Shown: positions 7,648 through 15,777, counted from the stretch's first letter. The stretch is DNA of 64,000 nucleotides from Bacteroidales bacterium (GCA_023228145.1 JALOBU010000003.1:1-64000); one strand, 5' to 3'. The notes: generated by a model not told the origin, from the letters alone. Translations and numbers: made by a program.

Positions 7648-7763
7648 GTTGTGCTATTAAATTATGAATTTTCACTATTTCAAATATTTACAAGATATTG
7701 ATGGTTCAGATTTCTACGTCACTCAATATGACCGACAAATAGTTATTTTCTCAATAGCACAAC
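7648..7763. repeat. 116-bp nested inverted repeat
   Basis: Three perfect arms nest: 7648-7658 with 7753-7763 (GTTGTGCTATT/AATAGCACAAC), 7674-7680 with 7737-7743 (ACTATTT/AAATAGT), and 7695-7701 with 7723-7729 (ATATTGA/TCAATAT). The hairpin fills the gap between the two minus-strand dehydrogenase genes, ending two bases from the stop codon of the upstream one. It may be a miniature inverted-repeat element or an RNA processing or termination structure. Confidence 0.6.
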
Positions 7764-7765
7764 GG

Positions 7766-9190
7766 TTATACTTTAAAGTTTGTATAATAACTTATGGTTT
7801 TAGGTTCTGTCATTTCCTGCAGCGAAAATTTTATTCCTTCCCTGCCAAGGCCTGAATTTTTTACACCACCGAAAGGCATTGAATCCAGCCTGTAATCTGT
7901 AGAATCGTTTATCATTACCCCGCCGCATTCGAGTTGATAAGCAACCTTGAGCGCGGTATTGATATCGTTGGTAAATACTGCGGCATGTAACCCGAAAGGT
8001 AAGCTGTTCGCTTTTTCTATGGCTTCTTCAAGTGTTTTTACTGCATATAAATTAACAGCCGGGCCGAACACTTCGTCCTTATGTATTTTGGCTTTTTCAG
8101 GAACATTTTCTAAAACTGTTGGTTCCATTATTGCCCCCTTCCGCTTTCCGCCGCATAGGCAGGTAGCGCCCATTTTTACTGCTTCCTTCACCCATGTTTC
8201 AACACGTACTGCTTCTTTTTCTGTTATCATCGGACCCATATCGCAGTCTTCTGCCATTTTGTTGCCTACCTTGTATTTTTTTGTAATTTCAATAAATCGC
8301 TTTTTAAATTCTTTATAAATCCCCTGATGAATATAAATTCTCTGTACTCCAATGCAATTTTGTCCGGCTGCCCAGAAAGCGCCTGAAACGCACGATTCAA
8401 CAGCCATTTGCAAATCAGCATCTTTCCAAACAATTACCGGAGAATTGGACCCAAGCTCCATACCGATTTTCTTTATACCTGCAATTTTTGTTATTTCTCT
8501 TCCGGCATCCAGTCCGCCTGTAAATGAAATCATTCTTACATCTTCGCTTTTACAAAGTATAGGACCGATTTCGCTTCCGTTTCCTGTAATTACCTGTAAA
8601 CATTCGGCAGGTAACCCTGAAGCTAAAAATGCTTCAGCAAGTTTCAAAGCCGAGAGCGGGGTTACGGTAGCTGGTTTTAATATAACACTGTTTCCTGCGG
8701 CGAATGCTGGCCCTAATTTGTGAGCAACAAGGTTTAAAGGGTCATTAAAAGGAGTTATTGCTAATACAATTCCAATCGGGAAACGGTAATAGTAGCCTAT
8801 TCTTTGTTCTCCCCCCGGGAATGAATTAAAAGGGATGGTTTCACCTAAAATTCTTTTTGATTCTTCAGCCGAAATTCGAAGTGTGTTAACGCAACGCATA
8901 GCTTCTTTTCGTGCTTCCTTAATTGTTTTTGAACCTTCTCTTGCTATGGTTTCAGCAAAATCATCTTTGTATTTCTCAACATATTTTGCCGTTTTGAAAA
9001 GAATATTCGCCCTTTCATAAACAGTCATTTTCCGGGCAATATCAAATCCTCTCTTTGCCGACTCAATAGCTTTTAATGCGTCGCTCTCAGTAGCTTTCTG
9101 AACTACATCTATTAACGAATTATCATATGGGTCATAAACTTTAATAGTTTCTTTTTTTACTACCCATTTACCGCCTAATAACATTTTCAT
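7766..9190 (-). CDS. NAD(P)-dependent aldehyde dehydrogenase
   Basis: The 474-aa protein belongs to the aldehyde dehydrogenase superfamily. ITPFND marks the cofactor-binding region, LKPA (171-174) and FTGG (223-226) follow, Glu245 in GMELGSNSP is the general base and Cys279 in GQNCIGVQR is the nucleophile. It resembles the succinate-semialdehyde / lactaldehyde / non-phosphorylating glyceraldehyde-3-phosphate group, but the substrate cannot be read from sequence. It precedes pruA on the same strand, with a hairpin between, so co-transcription is possible but not certain. Confidence 0.85.
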   Translation of the reverse strand: MKMLLGGKWVVKKETIKVYDPYDNSLIDVVQKATESDALKAIESAKRGFDIARKMTVYERANILFKTAKYVEKYKDDFAETIAREGSKTIKEARKEAMRCVNTLRISAEESKRILGETIPFNSFPGGEQRIGYYYRFPIGIVLAITPFNDPLNLVAHKLGPAFAAGNSVILKPATVTPLSALKLAEAFLASGLPAECLQVITGNGSEIGPILCKSEDVRMISFTGGLDAGREITKIAGIKKIGMELGSNSPVIVWKDADLQMAVESCVSGAFWAAGQNCIGVQRIYIHQGIYKEFKKRFIEITKKYKVGNKMAEDCDMGPMITEKEAVRVETWVKEAVKMGATCLCGGKRKGAIMEPTVLENVPEKAKIHKDEVFGPAVNLYAVKTLEEAIEKANSLPFGLHAAVFTNDINTALKVAYQLECGGVMINDSTDYRLDSMPFGGVKNSGLGREGIKFSLQEMTEPKTISYYTNFKV

Positions 9191-9512
9191 AAAAGTGTTT
9201 TTTTAATTATTAATTTTTTTTATTGTCATTCATACATGCAGATACATGTAAAAAGTTGAATTGATTTACGTGAATTATTTTAAAAAATGAAATGATGCCG
9301 AACGCTATAGGTTTTAGCGTTTCATCAATAATACAGAATTTGCTTTGAAATAATGCTTAGACCAAATAATATATTTCAAGACAAAGATTCATGGAATGCT
9401 ATTTGAAAAAAAATGATTTTTCCGATATGTATTATAATACATATCGGTTGCAAATTTAAAAAATTTTAATAATACCATCAACGATTTTAAAAAAAAATCA
9501 ATACTTACTTTT
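9191..9512. promoter_or_regulatory. Gene-free region with perfect 26-bp palindrome
   Basis: No gene is seen. Positions 9422-9447 form a perfect 26-bp palindrome whose half is CCGATATGTATTA. It is AT-rich inside with CCG/CGG ends, as in operators for dimeric regulators. A second hairpin (AACGCTA/TAGCGTT, 9301-9321) lies closer to the aldehyde dehydrogenase start. The region is downstream of the restriction gene and upstream of the dehydrogenase, both minus strand. Operator, terminator of the restriction operon, or both are possible. Confidence 0.45.
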
Positions 9513-12500
9513 TCAAAAAGTAATTGTTTTATCAATCTCCCCCATAACCCTTGCCGTTTCCGTTAATGATACAATAATTTTCTGATAGTGCAGAATATCC
9601 TCAAACGATAAACCCCGACCTTTACGGTCTTTTAGCCATTTTTGAGCAGGTTGGTATCCGCCAATGTAAAATTCCCAGGCGATTTGCGGAACTCCGGCAA
9701 AGTATTGTGTTTCGTTTATCCAGACTTTTCCGACCACCCCGTGCTCTCCTTCGGGTTTTGTCGTCCCGACCACCCCGGCCCTCCGAAGGAGGGTGGAGGC
9801 GGGGTGGCCGGAGCTTTCCTGTGCGGCAATAGCAATGTGTTCACGTTGTTTTAAGGCTGTTTTTATTTTTTCCAAAACTACCGCTATATTGTTTAGAACC
9901 TCTTCGTTTTTGAAACGCAGCACTTCATAACCTATTTCGTTTAACCTTGCGGTGCGGCTTTCATCGTATTCTTTTTGAAAGTCATGTATCTTGCCGTCCA
10001 CTTCAATGATCAGTTTGTACCACAGGCAAACAAAGTCGGGGATAAAACAATCCACAATATGCTGCCTTCTGAAACGCGCACCAAGTTTCTTTCCGCGCAG
10101 TTCCTGCCATAATATTTTCTCTGCTTCGGTCATATTTGCTTTTAGTCGGTCTTTGTCTTCTTTACGAACAGCGTAATATCCCGGCGCTGCTGTCTGCCAC
10201 CCATATTCCATAACCTTGTTGTCATCAAAGTCATCTTCTTCTTGTGCGTAGGCCGGAGTGGGCAACAGTTCAAACCTAACTTTAGTTACTTCGTTTGTTC
10301 CGGTTTCGGGATATGTGGTAATAAACTGGTTTACTTTTGGACTTTCCAATAAATGTAACTGCCGGAGTTCTCCGCCTAAAGCAACCAACTGCCAGAATGT
10401 TTCTTTGTTTTCGGGGTATGGCACTCTCGGAAAATCAATTTTTAAAAACTCTTTGTATTTCTCCCGGTAGGTTGGGCTGTGCAGCACTGCGTATATGTAA
10501 TCCAAAATATCAATCGGGGCAAATTGCCCCTTGTGTCCTTCGGACACATTACCCGACGGGGAAAAATCTGGTTTTTCGGGTGTAAAAGTTAAACCGAGTT
10601 TTTCAGCAATTTGGTTTACTATTACTAAGTTTAGGTTGGGTATTCTTTCGGGTGTTTGTTCGGTGCTTTGCTGAGCGGTAGTTTCGGGATAAAGATAAAG
10701 AGGATATATATAACCCCATTCCTTAGTTTGAAGCGATATTGCACCACTTTCCATTAGAGTTTTAGATACTAAGATGTGTTGAAAATCAAAAGTACTTTGT
10801 TGCCTAACGGTAATTAATCCTAAATTATCACCATTAAAAAAATGACGCATCGTGTCTAATCTTGGGCGACCAACAAAGCCACCAGATTTTTCCGTCATAT
10901 AAATAAACCTTATATCAAATGGTCTATAAAATATTTTATAATAAGCACCCTTATTATTTATTATATCATCTTTCGCCTTTTGAGCTGTCCAACCACTGGT
11001 ATCGGTCAATGAGTAATTTCTTTTTAGATTTTCAACAGTTATTTCCTTAAAATTATTTACAACTTTTTCAAGTTCATTTTTATTCATATTAATTGTTAAT
11101 CCGTCATTTTTAGTTTGAATACCGGAATTTGAGTTAACAAATAATATATTTATTGAAAAACCTAATGAATATCTATCTTCTGCGTCAACATTTCTTGGAA
11201 CAAAAAAGTAATTAGGGGTTTGATATTTAATTACATTCCACTTTATGGACTTATAAGAGTTTAAATTTAATGTTTCATACTTAAATTCACGTTTGCCTTG
11301 TAAATCACTATGAAGTATTTGTCCTAATCCGTTTTTATTTTTCTTGCCTGTTTTTACAAAAATGTTGATACTGACTCCCTGCATGATATCAAATACATTT
11401 TGGTCATATGAACCATCCTGACAAACTTCTTTTTTCTTAGCATTGCCATGTAAATCAAGAATATATATCTTATCAAAGCTTTCTAATAAATGTTTACGCA
11501 TTTGGCGGTGTGTGACGCCATCAATAAAACTATTATTCGATATATATGCTAAAATTCCTTCACCATTTTTTTCAATGAAATGCTGTCCGTAACGAATGAA
11601 TTTAATGTAGTCATCATCAAGGTTAATTTTTCTCTCATTCAAATCTTTTTTATAATCTGATATAAGGTTTTGTATCCATTCACCTTTGTTGCTGCTGCTT
11701 ACCGAATATGGAGGATTCCCAATAATTACCATCACCGGCGTATCACGTTTTACCCGGTTGGCTTCGCTGGCTTCGTCAGATAACCAGCTTGCAAACAAAG
11801 TTCCGGTATCGGGGTGGTGTTCTTCAAGAGAATTGGTTAGGTAAATACGAAACCGGCCACCCCCAATCCCTCCGTTGGAGGGGCGGTATCCGGTTTCGTG
11901 AAATAACATATCCATTTTCAGGTGTGCCATGCTGTATGAAGCCATTAGCAACTCAAAACCGTTAAGCCGGGGTATTAAATGGTCTTCAACGTACTGGCTC
12001 CAGATGCCCTGCTGCCCCTCAAAGCGTTTGTAAATCTGTTTAACGATTTCGGCAAGAAATGTTCCTGTACCACATGCCGGATCAAGTATCTGTACCTTGT
12101 GTACTTCCTTTTCAACATCAACGTAAGTTACATTAGAACGCCTGTCAGCGGTGGCTTTTACAGGTTCTTTTACTTTTATTTTCGTTTTTGTGGTATCGGC
12201 TAATCCGTTTTCAAGTCCAAATTCCGTTTTAAGAATGTCGTCAACAGCCCGAACAATAAAATTTACAACCGGCTCGGGTGTGTACCAAACACCCCGGGCT
12301 TTGCGCAACTTGGGATCGTATTCAGAAAGAAAGGTTTCGTAAAAATGTATGATAGGATCTGTTTGTTGTGTCGCCTTGCCAAAATTATTCAATATAGCTG
12401 CCACATCAGATGCCTGAAAAATTGTTACTAATTCGTCCACTATCCATTTAATACGTTCGTCAAGGTCGTATCCGGCAATATACTGAAACAGTTTACGCAA

Positions 12501-13262
12501 AAACGGGTTGGTTTTCGGTATCAGTTCCGCAGCTTCCTGTCGGGTAAAGTCTTTGAGTGATGAATCGTGATAGCGTGCTGCAAACATTCCGTAAGCAATG
12601 GTTTGTGCATAAATATCCGAGAACTCTTTAACCGTGATGTCGTGTATCAGGTGCTGCTGAAATGCCGTTAATTGCTGCCTTATGCTGTTGTTGGCGTTTT
12701 CGTAAACCATATTTTCAGTATTCGGCTCTTCTGCAGACAAAGCTTTGTCGATAGTATTGGCAAGCAGTCGGGCTTTTGCCGCCATCATGCCTGCAAGTTT
12801 TGAGGGGCTTTTTATGGTTTGTCCGGCATAACTGCAAAAATTCTGTATTAGCCGGGTAAAAGTTTCAATATTTTCAGTTTTTGCAACAATTTTATTGCCC
12901 TGTATGTCGGCAAGGGTAACAGAGGTGGTATAATTGCCTTCAATGTACAGGCTAAACTGCAAATAATTTGTAATAATCAGGTTAGGTAACGAACTCCGGT
13001 AGCGGTCGAATTGTTCTTTGTACTGTTTGCTGTTCAAATCTGCGCCCAAATCTTTGGCTTCGATATAACCAACAGGAATTTTACGTTTGGTAATGATATA
13101 ATCTGGGGCTCCGCAGGCAACACGGGTGGGTTCGTTGGTAACAAGCACATCAGGGGTAATGGTTTCTAAAAGATTTTGCAGGTCTCCACGGTAACTATGT
13201 TCTGTTGATATTCCGGCTTTGTATCGGGTGTTGATTTTTTCGATGTATTCGGGGATGGTCAT
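9513..13262 (-). CDS. Type IIG-like restriction-modification enzyme with DUF559 insert
   Basis: This 1249-aa single-chain protein should both cut and methylate adenines in DNA. The N-terminal nuclease domain has GAPDYI (Asp54) and GYIEAK (Glu68, Lys70). The N6-adenine methyltransferase core has DPACGTG (394-400) and NPPY (516-519). The C-terminus holds a specificity region ending in GKVWINETQYF and KWLKDRKGRGLSFEDI. No helicase motifs are seen, so IIG fits better than ISP. A DUF559/Vsr-like nuclease domain (about 1030-1143, with IPDF and IIEVDGKIH) and a GC-rich palindrome interrupt the specificity part in frame. Two more palindromes lie in frame at about residues 455-472 and 901-916. The gene is visibly GC-richer than its neighbours, which suggests recent transfer. 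Confidence 0.85.
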   Translation of the reverse strand: MTIPEYIEKINTRYKAGISTEHSYRGDLQNLLETITPDVLVTNEPTRVACGAPDYIITKRKIPVGYIEAKDLGADLNSKQYKEQFDRYRSSLPNLIITNYLQFSLYIEGNYTTSVTLADIQGNKIVAKTENIETFTRLIQNFCSYAGQTIKSPSKLAGMMAAKARLLANTIDKALSAEEPNTENMVYENANNSIRQQLTAFQQHLIHDITVKEFSDIYAQTIAYGMFAARYHDSSLKDFTRQEAAELIPKTNPFLRKLFQYIAGYDLDERIKWIVDELVTIFQASDVAAILNNFGKATQQTDPIIHFYETFLSEYDPKLRKARGVWYTPEPVVNFIVRAVDDILKTEFGLENGLADTTKTKIKVKEPVKATADRRSNVTYVDVEKEVHKVQILDPACGTGTFLAEIVKQIYKRFEGQQGIWSQYVEDHLIPRLNGFELLMASYSMAHLKMDMLFHETGYRPSNGGIGGGRFRIYLTNSLEEHHPDTGTLFASWLSDEASEANRVKRDTPVMVIIGNPPYSVSSSNKGEWIQNLISDYKKDLNERKINLDDDYIKFIRYGQHFIEKNGEGILAYISNNSFIDGVTHRQMRKHLLESFDKIYILDLHGNAKKKEVCQDGSYDQNVFDIMQGVSINIFVKTGKKNKNGLGQILHSDLQGKREFKYETLNLNSYKSIKWNVIKYQTPNYFFVPRNVDAEDRYSLGFSINILFVNSNSGIQTKNDGLTINMNKNELEKVVNNFKEITVENLKRNYSLTDTSGWTAQKAKDDIINNKGAYYKIFYRPFDIRFIYMTEKSGGFVGRPRLDTMRHFFNGDNLGLITVRQQSTFDFQHILVSKTLMESGAISLQTKEWGYIYPLYLYPETTAQQSTEQTPERIPNLNLVIVNQIAEKLGLTFTPEKPDFSPSGNVSEGHKGQFAPIDILDYIYAVLHSPTYREKYKEFLKIDFPRVPYPENKETFWQLVALGGELRQLHLLESPKVNQFITTYPETGTNEVTKVRFELLPTPAYAQEEDDFDDNKVMEYGWQTAAPGYYAVRKEDKDRLKANMTEAEKILWQELRGKKLGARFRRQHIVDCFIPDFVCLWYKLIIEVDGKIHDFQKEYDESRTARLNEIGYEVLRFKNEEVLNNIAVVLEKIKTALKQREHIAIAAQESSGHPASTLLRRAGVVGTTKPEGEHGVVGKVWINETQYFAGVPQIAWEFYIGGYQPAQKWLKDRKGRGLSFEDILHYQKIIVSLTETARVMGEIDKTITF
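9731..10175 (-). mobile_element. In-frame DUF559 nuclease cassette with 3' palindrome
   Basis: Inside the restriction gene, residues about 1030-1143 form a complete DUF559 domain (NMTEAEKILWQELRGKK start, PDF with Asp1076, EVDG with Glu1087 and Asp1089). Right behind it, in the coding direction, is a GC-rich hairpin at 9770-9807 (CCACCCC/GGGGTGG outer arms, CCCTCC/GGAGGG inner arms). A direct repeat CGACCACCCCG occurs at 9731 and 9768. The host reading frame resumes with the conserved GKVWINETQYF. Free-standing DUF559 genes are common in Bacteroidota, so this looks like a nuclease gene inserted into another gene. The left border is uncertain. Confidence 0.6.
10516..10561. repeat. GC-rich palindrome cluster inside the restriction gene
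   Basis: Adjacent inverted repeats occur: GGGGCAA/TTGCCCC (10516-10530), then TGTGTCC-TTC-GGACACA (10532-10548), enclosed by CCCC (10527-10530) and GGGG (10558-10561). It encodes a low-complexity PSGNVSEGHKGQ stretch at about residues 901-916 just before the conserved FAPIDILDYIYAVLHSP block, and keeps the frame. Confidence 0.55.
11847..11899. repeat. 53-bp palindromic element inside the restriction gene
   Basis: Perfect 10-bp outer arms (ACGAAACCGG at 11847-11856, CCGGTTTCGT at 11890-11899) enclose a perfect inner hairpin CCCTCC-GTT-GGAGGG (11868-11882). It encodes GYRPSNGGIGGG between the methyltransferase core and the FRIYLTNSLEEH block. The inner stem matches that of the DUF559-associated hairpin at 9779-9793. 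Confidence 0.6.
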
Positions 13263-13267
13263 TGTAA

Positions 13268-13750
13268 CTAAAGGAGTTTAGATTTTTCAAAATCGTAAAA
13301 GAAGTTTTTGTCAATATTTATGTGCCGGAATTTGTTTAAGTATGTCCCGGTACAGAATTTATACTGAAGTTTTTGTAAAGGAATGATATAAACGGATTCG
13401 GGTTTGTCGGGCTCGCCGCCTACACCCAAAATGACAAAAACGGGAATTTTGAGCATGGCTGCATATTCAGCGTAATTTTTTACCTGATATTCTTCTGCCC
13501 AATTAATACCGCCTTTGTAAAGATTTTTACGCCATTTACACTCAACGGCAAAGGTCTTGTTTATGTCCTTCCCCGGCAAAGAGAAACTAATTTCAAGGTC
13601 GGGAAAATGGTTTGATACCGGGTATATGCCATCCACGTATTTGTCGCTTCGCCATTCTTCAACCTGAAAATAATCTCGGTCGAACTTTTTTACCACCCAT
13701 TTTTCAAAGGCATCGCCTTTTTGTTTGTTTTCGTCTAAATTATCATTCAT
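13268..13750 (-). CDS. PD-(D/E)XK nuclease-fold protein, restriction partner
   Basis: The 160-aa protein has a textbook PD-(D/E)XK order: GDAFEKWV (Glu15), PDLEI (Asp51) and VECKW (Glu70, Lys72). It ends five bases before the start of the large restriction enzyme on the same strand and is surely co-transcribed with it. It may be a second nuclease of the system or an accessory specificity or defence protein. The fold is similar to Mrr/McrBC-type nucleases, but no subfamily is claimed. Confidence 0.78.
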   Translation of the reverse strand: MNDNLDENKQKGDAFEKWVVKKFDRDYFQVEEWRSDKYVDGIYPVSNHFPDLEISFSLPGKDINKTFAVECKWRKNLYKGGINWAEEYQVKNYAEYAAMLKIPVFVILGVGGEPDKPESVYIIPLQKLQYKFCTGTYLNKFRHINIDKNFFYDFEKSKLL

Positions 13751-13801
13751 TGCTAATAGAGTAAAAATAGGTATGTAAAATTAATAAAATCCTTAAAACA
13801 A

Positions 13802-13827
13802 AAAAGCCGTTGAAAAACGGCTTTTTT
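13802..13827. terminator. Terminator-like hairpin upstream of restriction operon
   Basis: AAAAAGCCGTT-GAAA-AACGGCTTTTTTT is nearly identical to the tRNA-associated hairpins at 5385-5410 and 5735-5759. It lies between the minus-strand zinc-ribbon gene and the minus-strand restriction operon, and works as a terminator on either strand because of the A and T runs. Confidence 0.7.
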
Positions 13828-13907
13828 TATGGGTTCAGGAATATTGATAATTATTCTTAAGAAAAATAAAATGATTTTCTGTTTGAGAACATGTAGTTCA
13901 GGAAATT

Positions 13908-14306
13908 TCAGAATAAATCGCCAAATGCACTTTTGTATCCATCGGCATCATTGCCATAAGATTTTACTCTTCCTTTATGGATCTTATAAGTACATTTTTC
14001 ACCGGTAATCTTGGAAAAAACAATGATGGATTCGCTGCCGTCTTCTTCCTGCATGATTATCTTTGCAAGGTTTTTACTGTATTCTTTAGCGTCTAAGTTT
14101 TCGTAACAAATGGGACAAATGAAATTCACTATTTCACCCTCCTTAAAGTCGCTGTATTCGGGATGCATTTTAACGGTGTAATCGCCGAGTTCAGAGCTTA
14201 CCAGCAACAGGCCTGATTTACCTTTGGATGTTTTTGTCAGGAAAATGATACTGTTGGATACTCTTAAATGCCCTTTACAATGGGGGCACAGAAAATTTGT
14301 TTTCAT
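13908..14306 (-). CDS. Zinc-ribbon hypothetical protein
   Basis: The 132-aa protein has two CxxC pairs (CPHC 7-10 and CPIC 64-67) that would hold one zinc ion, separated by a strand-rich segment. No enzymatic motif, signal peptide or membrane segment is visible. The gene stands alone on the minus strand, divergent from the sugar-kinase gene. Its function is unknown; a nucleic-acid or redox-linked role is only a guess. Confidence 0.75.
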   Translation of the reverse strand: MKTNFLCPHCKGHLRVSNSIIFLTKTSKGKSGLLLVSSELGDYTVKMHPEYSDFKEGEIVNFICPICYENLDAKEYSKNLAKIIMQEEDGSESIIVFSKITGEKCTYKIHKGRVKSYGNDADGYKSAFGDLF

Positions 14307-14482
14307 GATGACTGTGTATTTATCACATCAAATATCGTAATTTTTTTAATTATCAAGAGAATTTACAAAAAGTTTTTTGTGAATTTTAATTTGAATGAAA
14401 TATAAAACCCTTTTTGGAATTGATTTTTTGCTATATTAATGCTTTGTTCTCTTGCTTTCAGGATAGTTAGAATAATCTTTTA

Positions 14483-14490
14483 TACTTTTG
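14483..14490 (+). promoter_or_regulatory. Bacteroidetes -7 box before the PfkB kinase gene
   Basis: TACTTTTG fits TAnnTTTG and lies 19 bases before the ATG at 14510, giving a very short leader. No clear -33 box was identified. Confidence 0.55.
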
Positions 14491-14509
14491 CATTTTAAAA
14501 AAACAGCAC

Positions 14510-15493
14510 ATGAAAAAAATTTTAGGAATTGGCAATGCCCTGGTGGATATCATGACTCTTCTGGAATCAGAGGATTTTTTAAAGGAGATTCATATTAAGA
14601 AAGGAAGTATGCAGCTTGTTGACTTCGACCTGTCATCGGAAATATTATCCAAAACCGATACACTTAAAAAGGAATTGTCGTCGGGCGGCTCTGCAGCCAA
14701 CACCATTCATGGTATCGCCAATCTGGGCATAAGTTCTTCTTTTATTGGCAAAGTAGGCAGAGACAATTACGGGCTGTTTTTTGCCGATGACATGCGCCAG
14801 AATAATATCATCCCTATGTTGTTTGAAGGAAGCGCCGACAGCGGCAGGGCCATTGCACTCATAAGCCCTGATTCGGAAAGAACATTTGCTACATACCTTG
14901 GCGCTGCCATTGAACTTACTGCCGAAGACCTGAGCGATGAACTCTTTGAAGGGCATGATTACCTTTACCTGGAAGGTTATCTGGTGCAAAACAGAGCCCT
15001 GATTAATAGAGCATTAACATTGGCATCACAGCACAAACTCAAAGTTTGCCTTGACCTGGCAAGTTATAATGTGGTTGAACAAAATGTGGATTTTTTAAAT
15101 CAGATTATTCGTGATAGTATTGACATTGTTTTTGCAAATGAAGAAGAAGCTTTGGCCCTGTGTGGTAAAAACCCCGATGAAGCGCTCAATTATATTGCTG
15201 AAATGTGCGATATCGCGGTGGTCAAAACAGGGAAGAATGGCTCTTTGGTAAAAAGAGGGGATGAGATATTTAAAATACAAGCGGTAGCTGCAAATTGTAT
15301 TGATACCACCGGTGCCGGAGATGCTTACGCTGCCGGATTTATATACGGGCTGGCGCACAACCTTTCGCTTGATAAATGCGGGGCCATAGGCTCGCTTATT
15401 GCTGCGAAAGTGATAGAAGTTGTTGGTGCAAAACTGGATACAAAATCATGGGAACGAATTAAAAAAGATATTGAAAAAATCACAAAGGATTAA
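14510..15493 (+). CDS. PfkB-family kinase, adenosine kinase-like
   Basis: This 327-aa cytosolic ribokinase-fold kinase phosphorylates a sugar or nucleoside hydroxyl with ATP. The N-terminal glycine motif is SSGGSAANT (58-65). The C-terminal signature DTTGAGDAYAAGF has the anion hole (265-270) and catalytic base Asp271. The overall pattern (GNALVDI start, KGSMQLVD, GGSAANT) resembles the adenosine kinase branch common in Bacteroidota. The exact substrate is not proven. Confidence 0.85.
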   Translation: MKKILGIGNALVDIMTLLESEDFLKEIHIKKGSMQLVDFDLSSEILSKTDTLKKELSSGGSAANTIHGIANLGISSSFIGKVGRDNYGLFFADDMRQNNIIPMLFEGSADSGRAIALISPDSERTFATYLGAAIELTAEDLSDELFEGHDYLYLEGYLVQNRALINRALTLASQHKLKVCLDLASYNVVEQNVDFLNQIIRDSIDIVFANEEEALALCGKNPDEALNYIAEMCDIAVVKTGKNGSLVKRGDEIFKIQAVAANCIDTTGAGDAYAAGFIYGLAHNLSLDKCGAIGSLIAAKVIEVVGAKLDTKSWERIKKDIEKITKD

Positions 15494-15602
15494 TGGATTT
15501 CCCTATATCATTGATTTAGCTGACTAAGCGCTTCATTATAATGCTGAAGAAAAAACATTGTTAAAAATCTAAAGTTTTATTTTTTCTTATTGTCTCCGTT
15601 TA

Positions 15603-15729
15603 ATACCAATTGTATTTATTTTGTAGTCCAAGGACAAAAAATAAAATACAATGGTTAATGCCGTTGTTACATGAAAGTAGTCCAATAAGAAAAGTCGTCA
15701 TTGGACTATATTGAATGTGCAATCGGTAT
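15603..15729. repeat. MITE-like element with internal hairpins
   Basis: Near-perfect terminal inverted repeats ATACCAATTG (15603-15612) and CAATCGGTAT (15720-15729, one mismatch) enclose two hairpins: 15609-15652 (ATTGTATTT/AAATACAAT with inner GTCC/GGAC) and 15678-15708 (TAGTCCAAT/ATTGGACTA). There is no open reading frame. It occupies most of the 309-base gap between the kinase gene and the membrane-protein gene. No obvious target-site duplication was found. Confidence 0.5.
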
Positions 15730-15777
15730 GATTTTATTTTTTTGAAAATCCCTGGATTTTTGTGTTGGTAATAAAAT

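Noticed and set aside
9513..13262. BREX PglX or type ISP enzyme
   Set aside because: No BREX partners are present and no helicase motifs of type ISP enzymes were found in the chain; a nuclease-methyltransferase-specificity order fits type IIG better.
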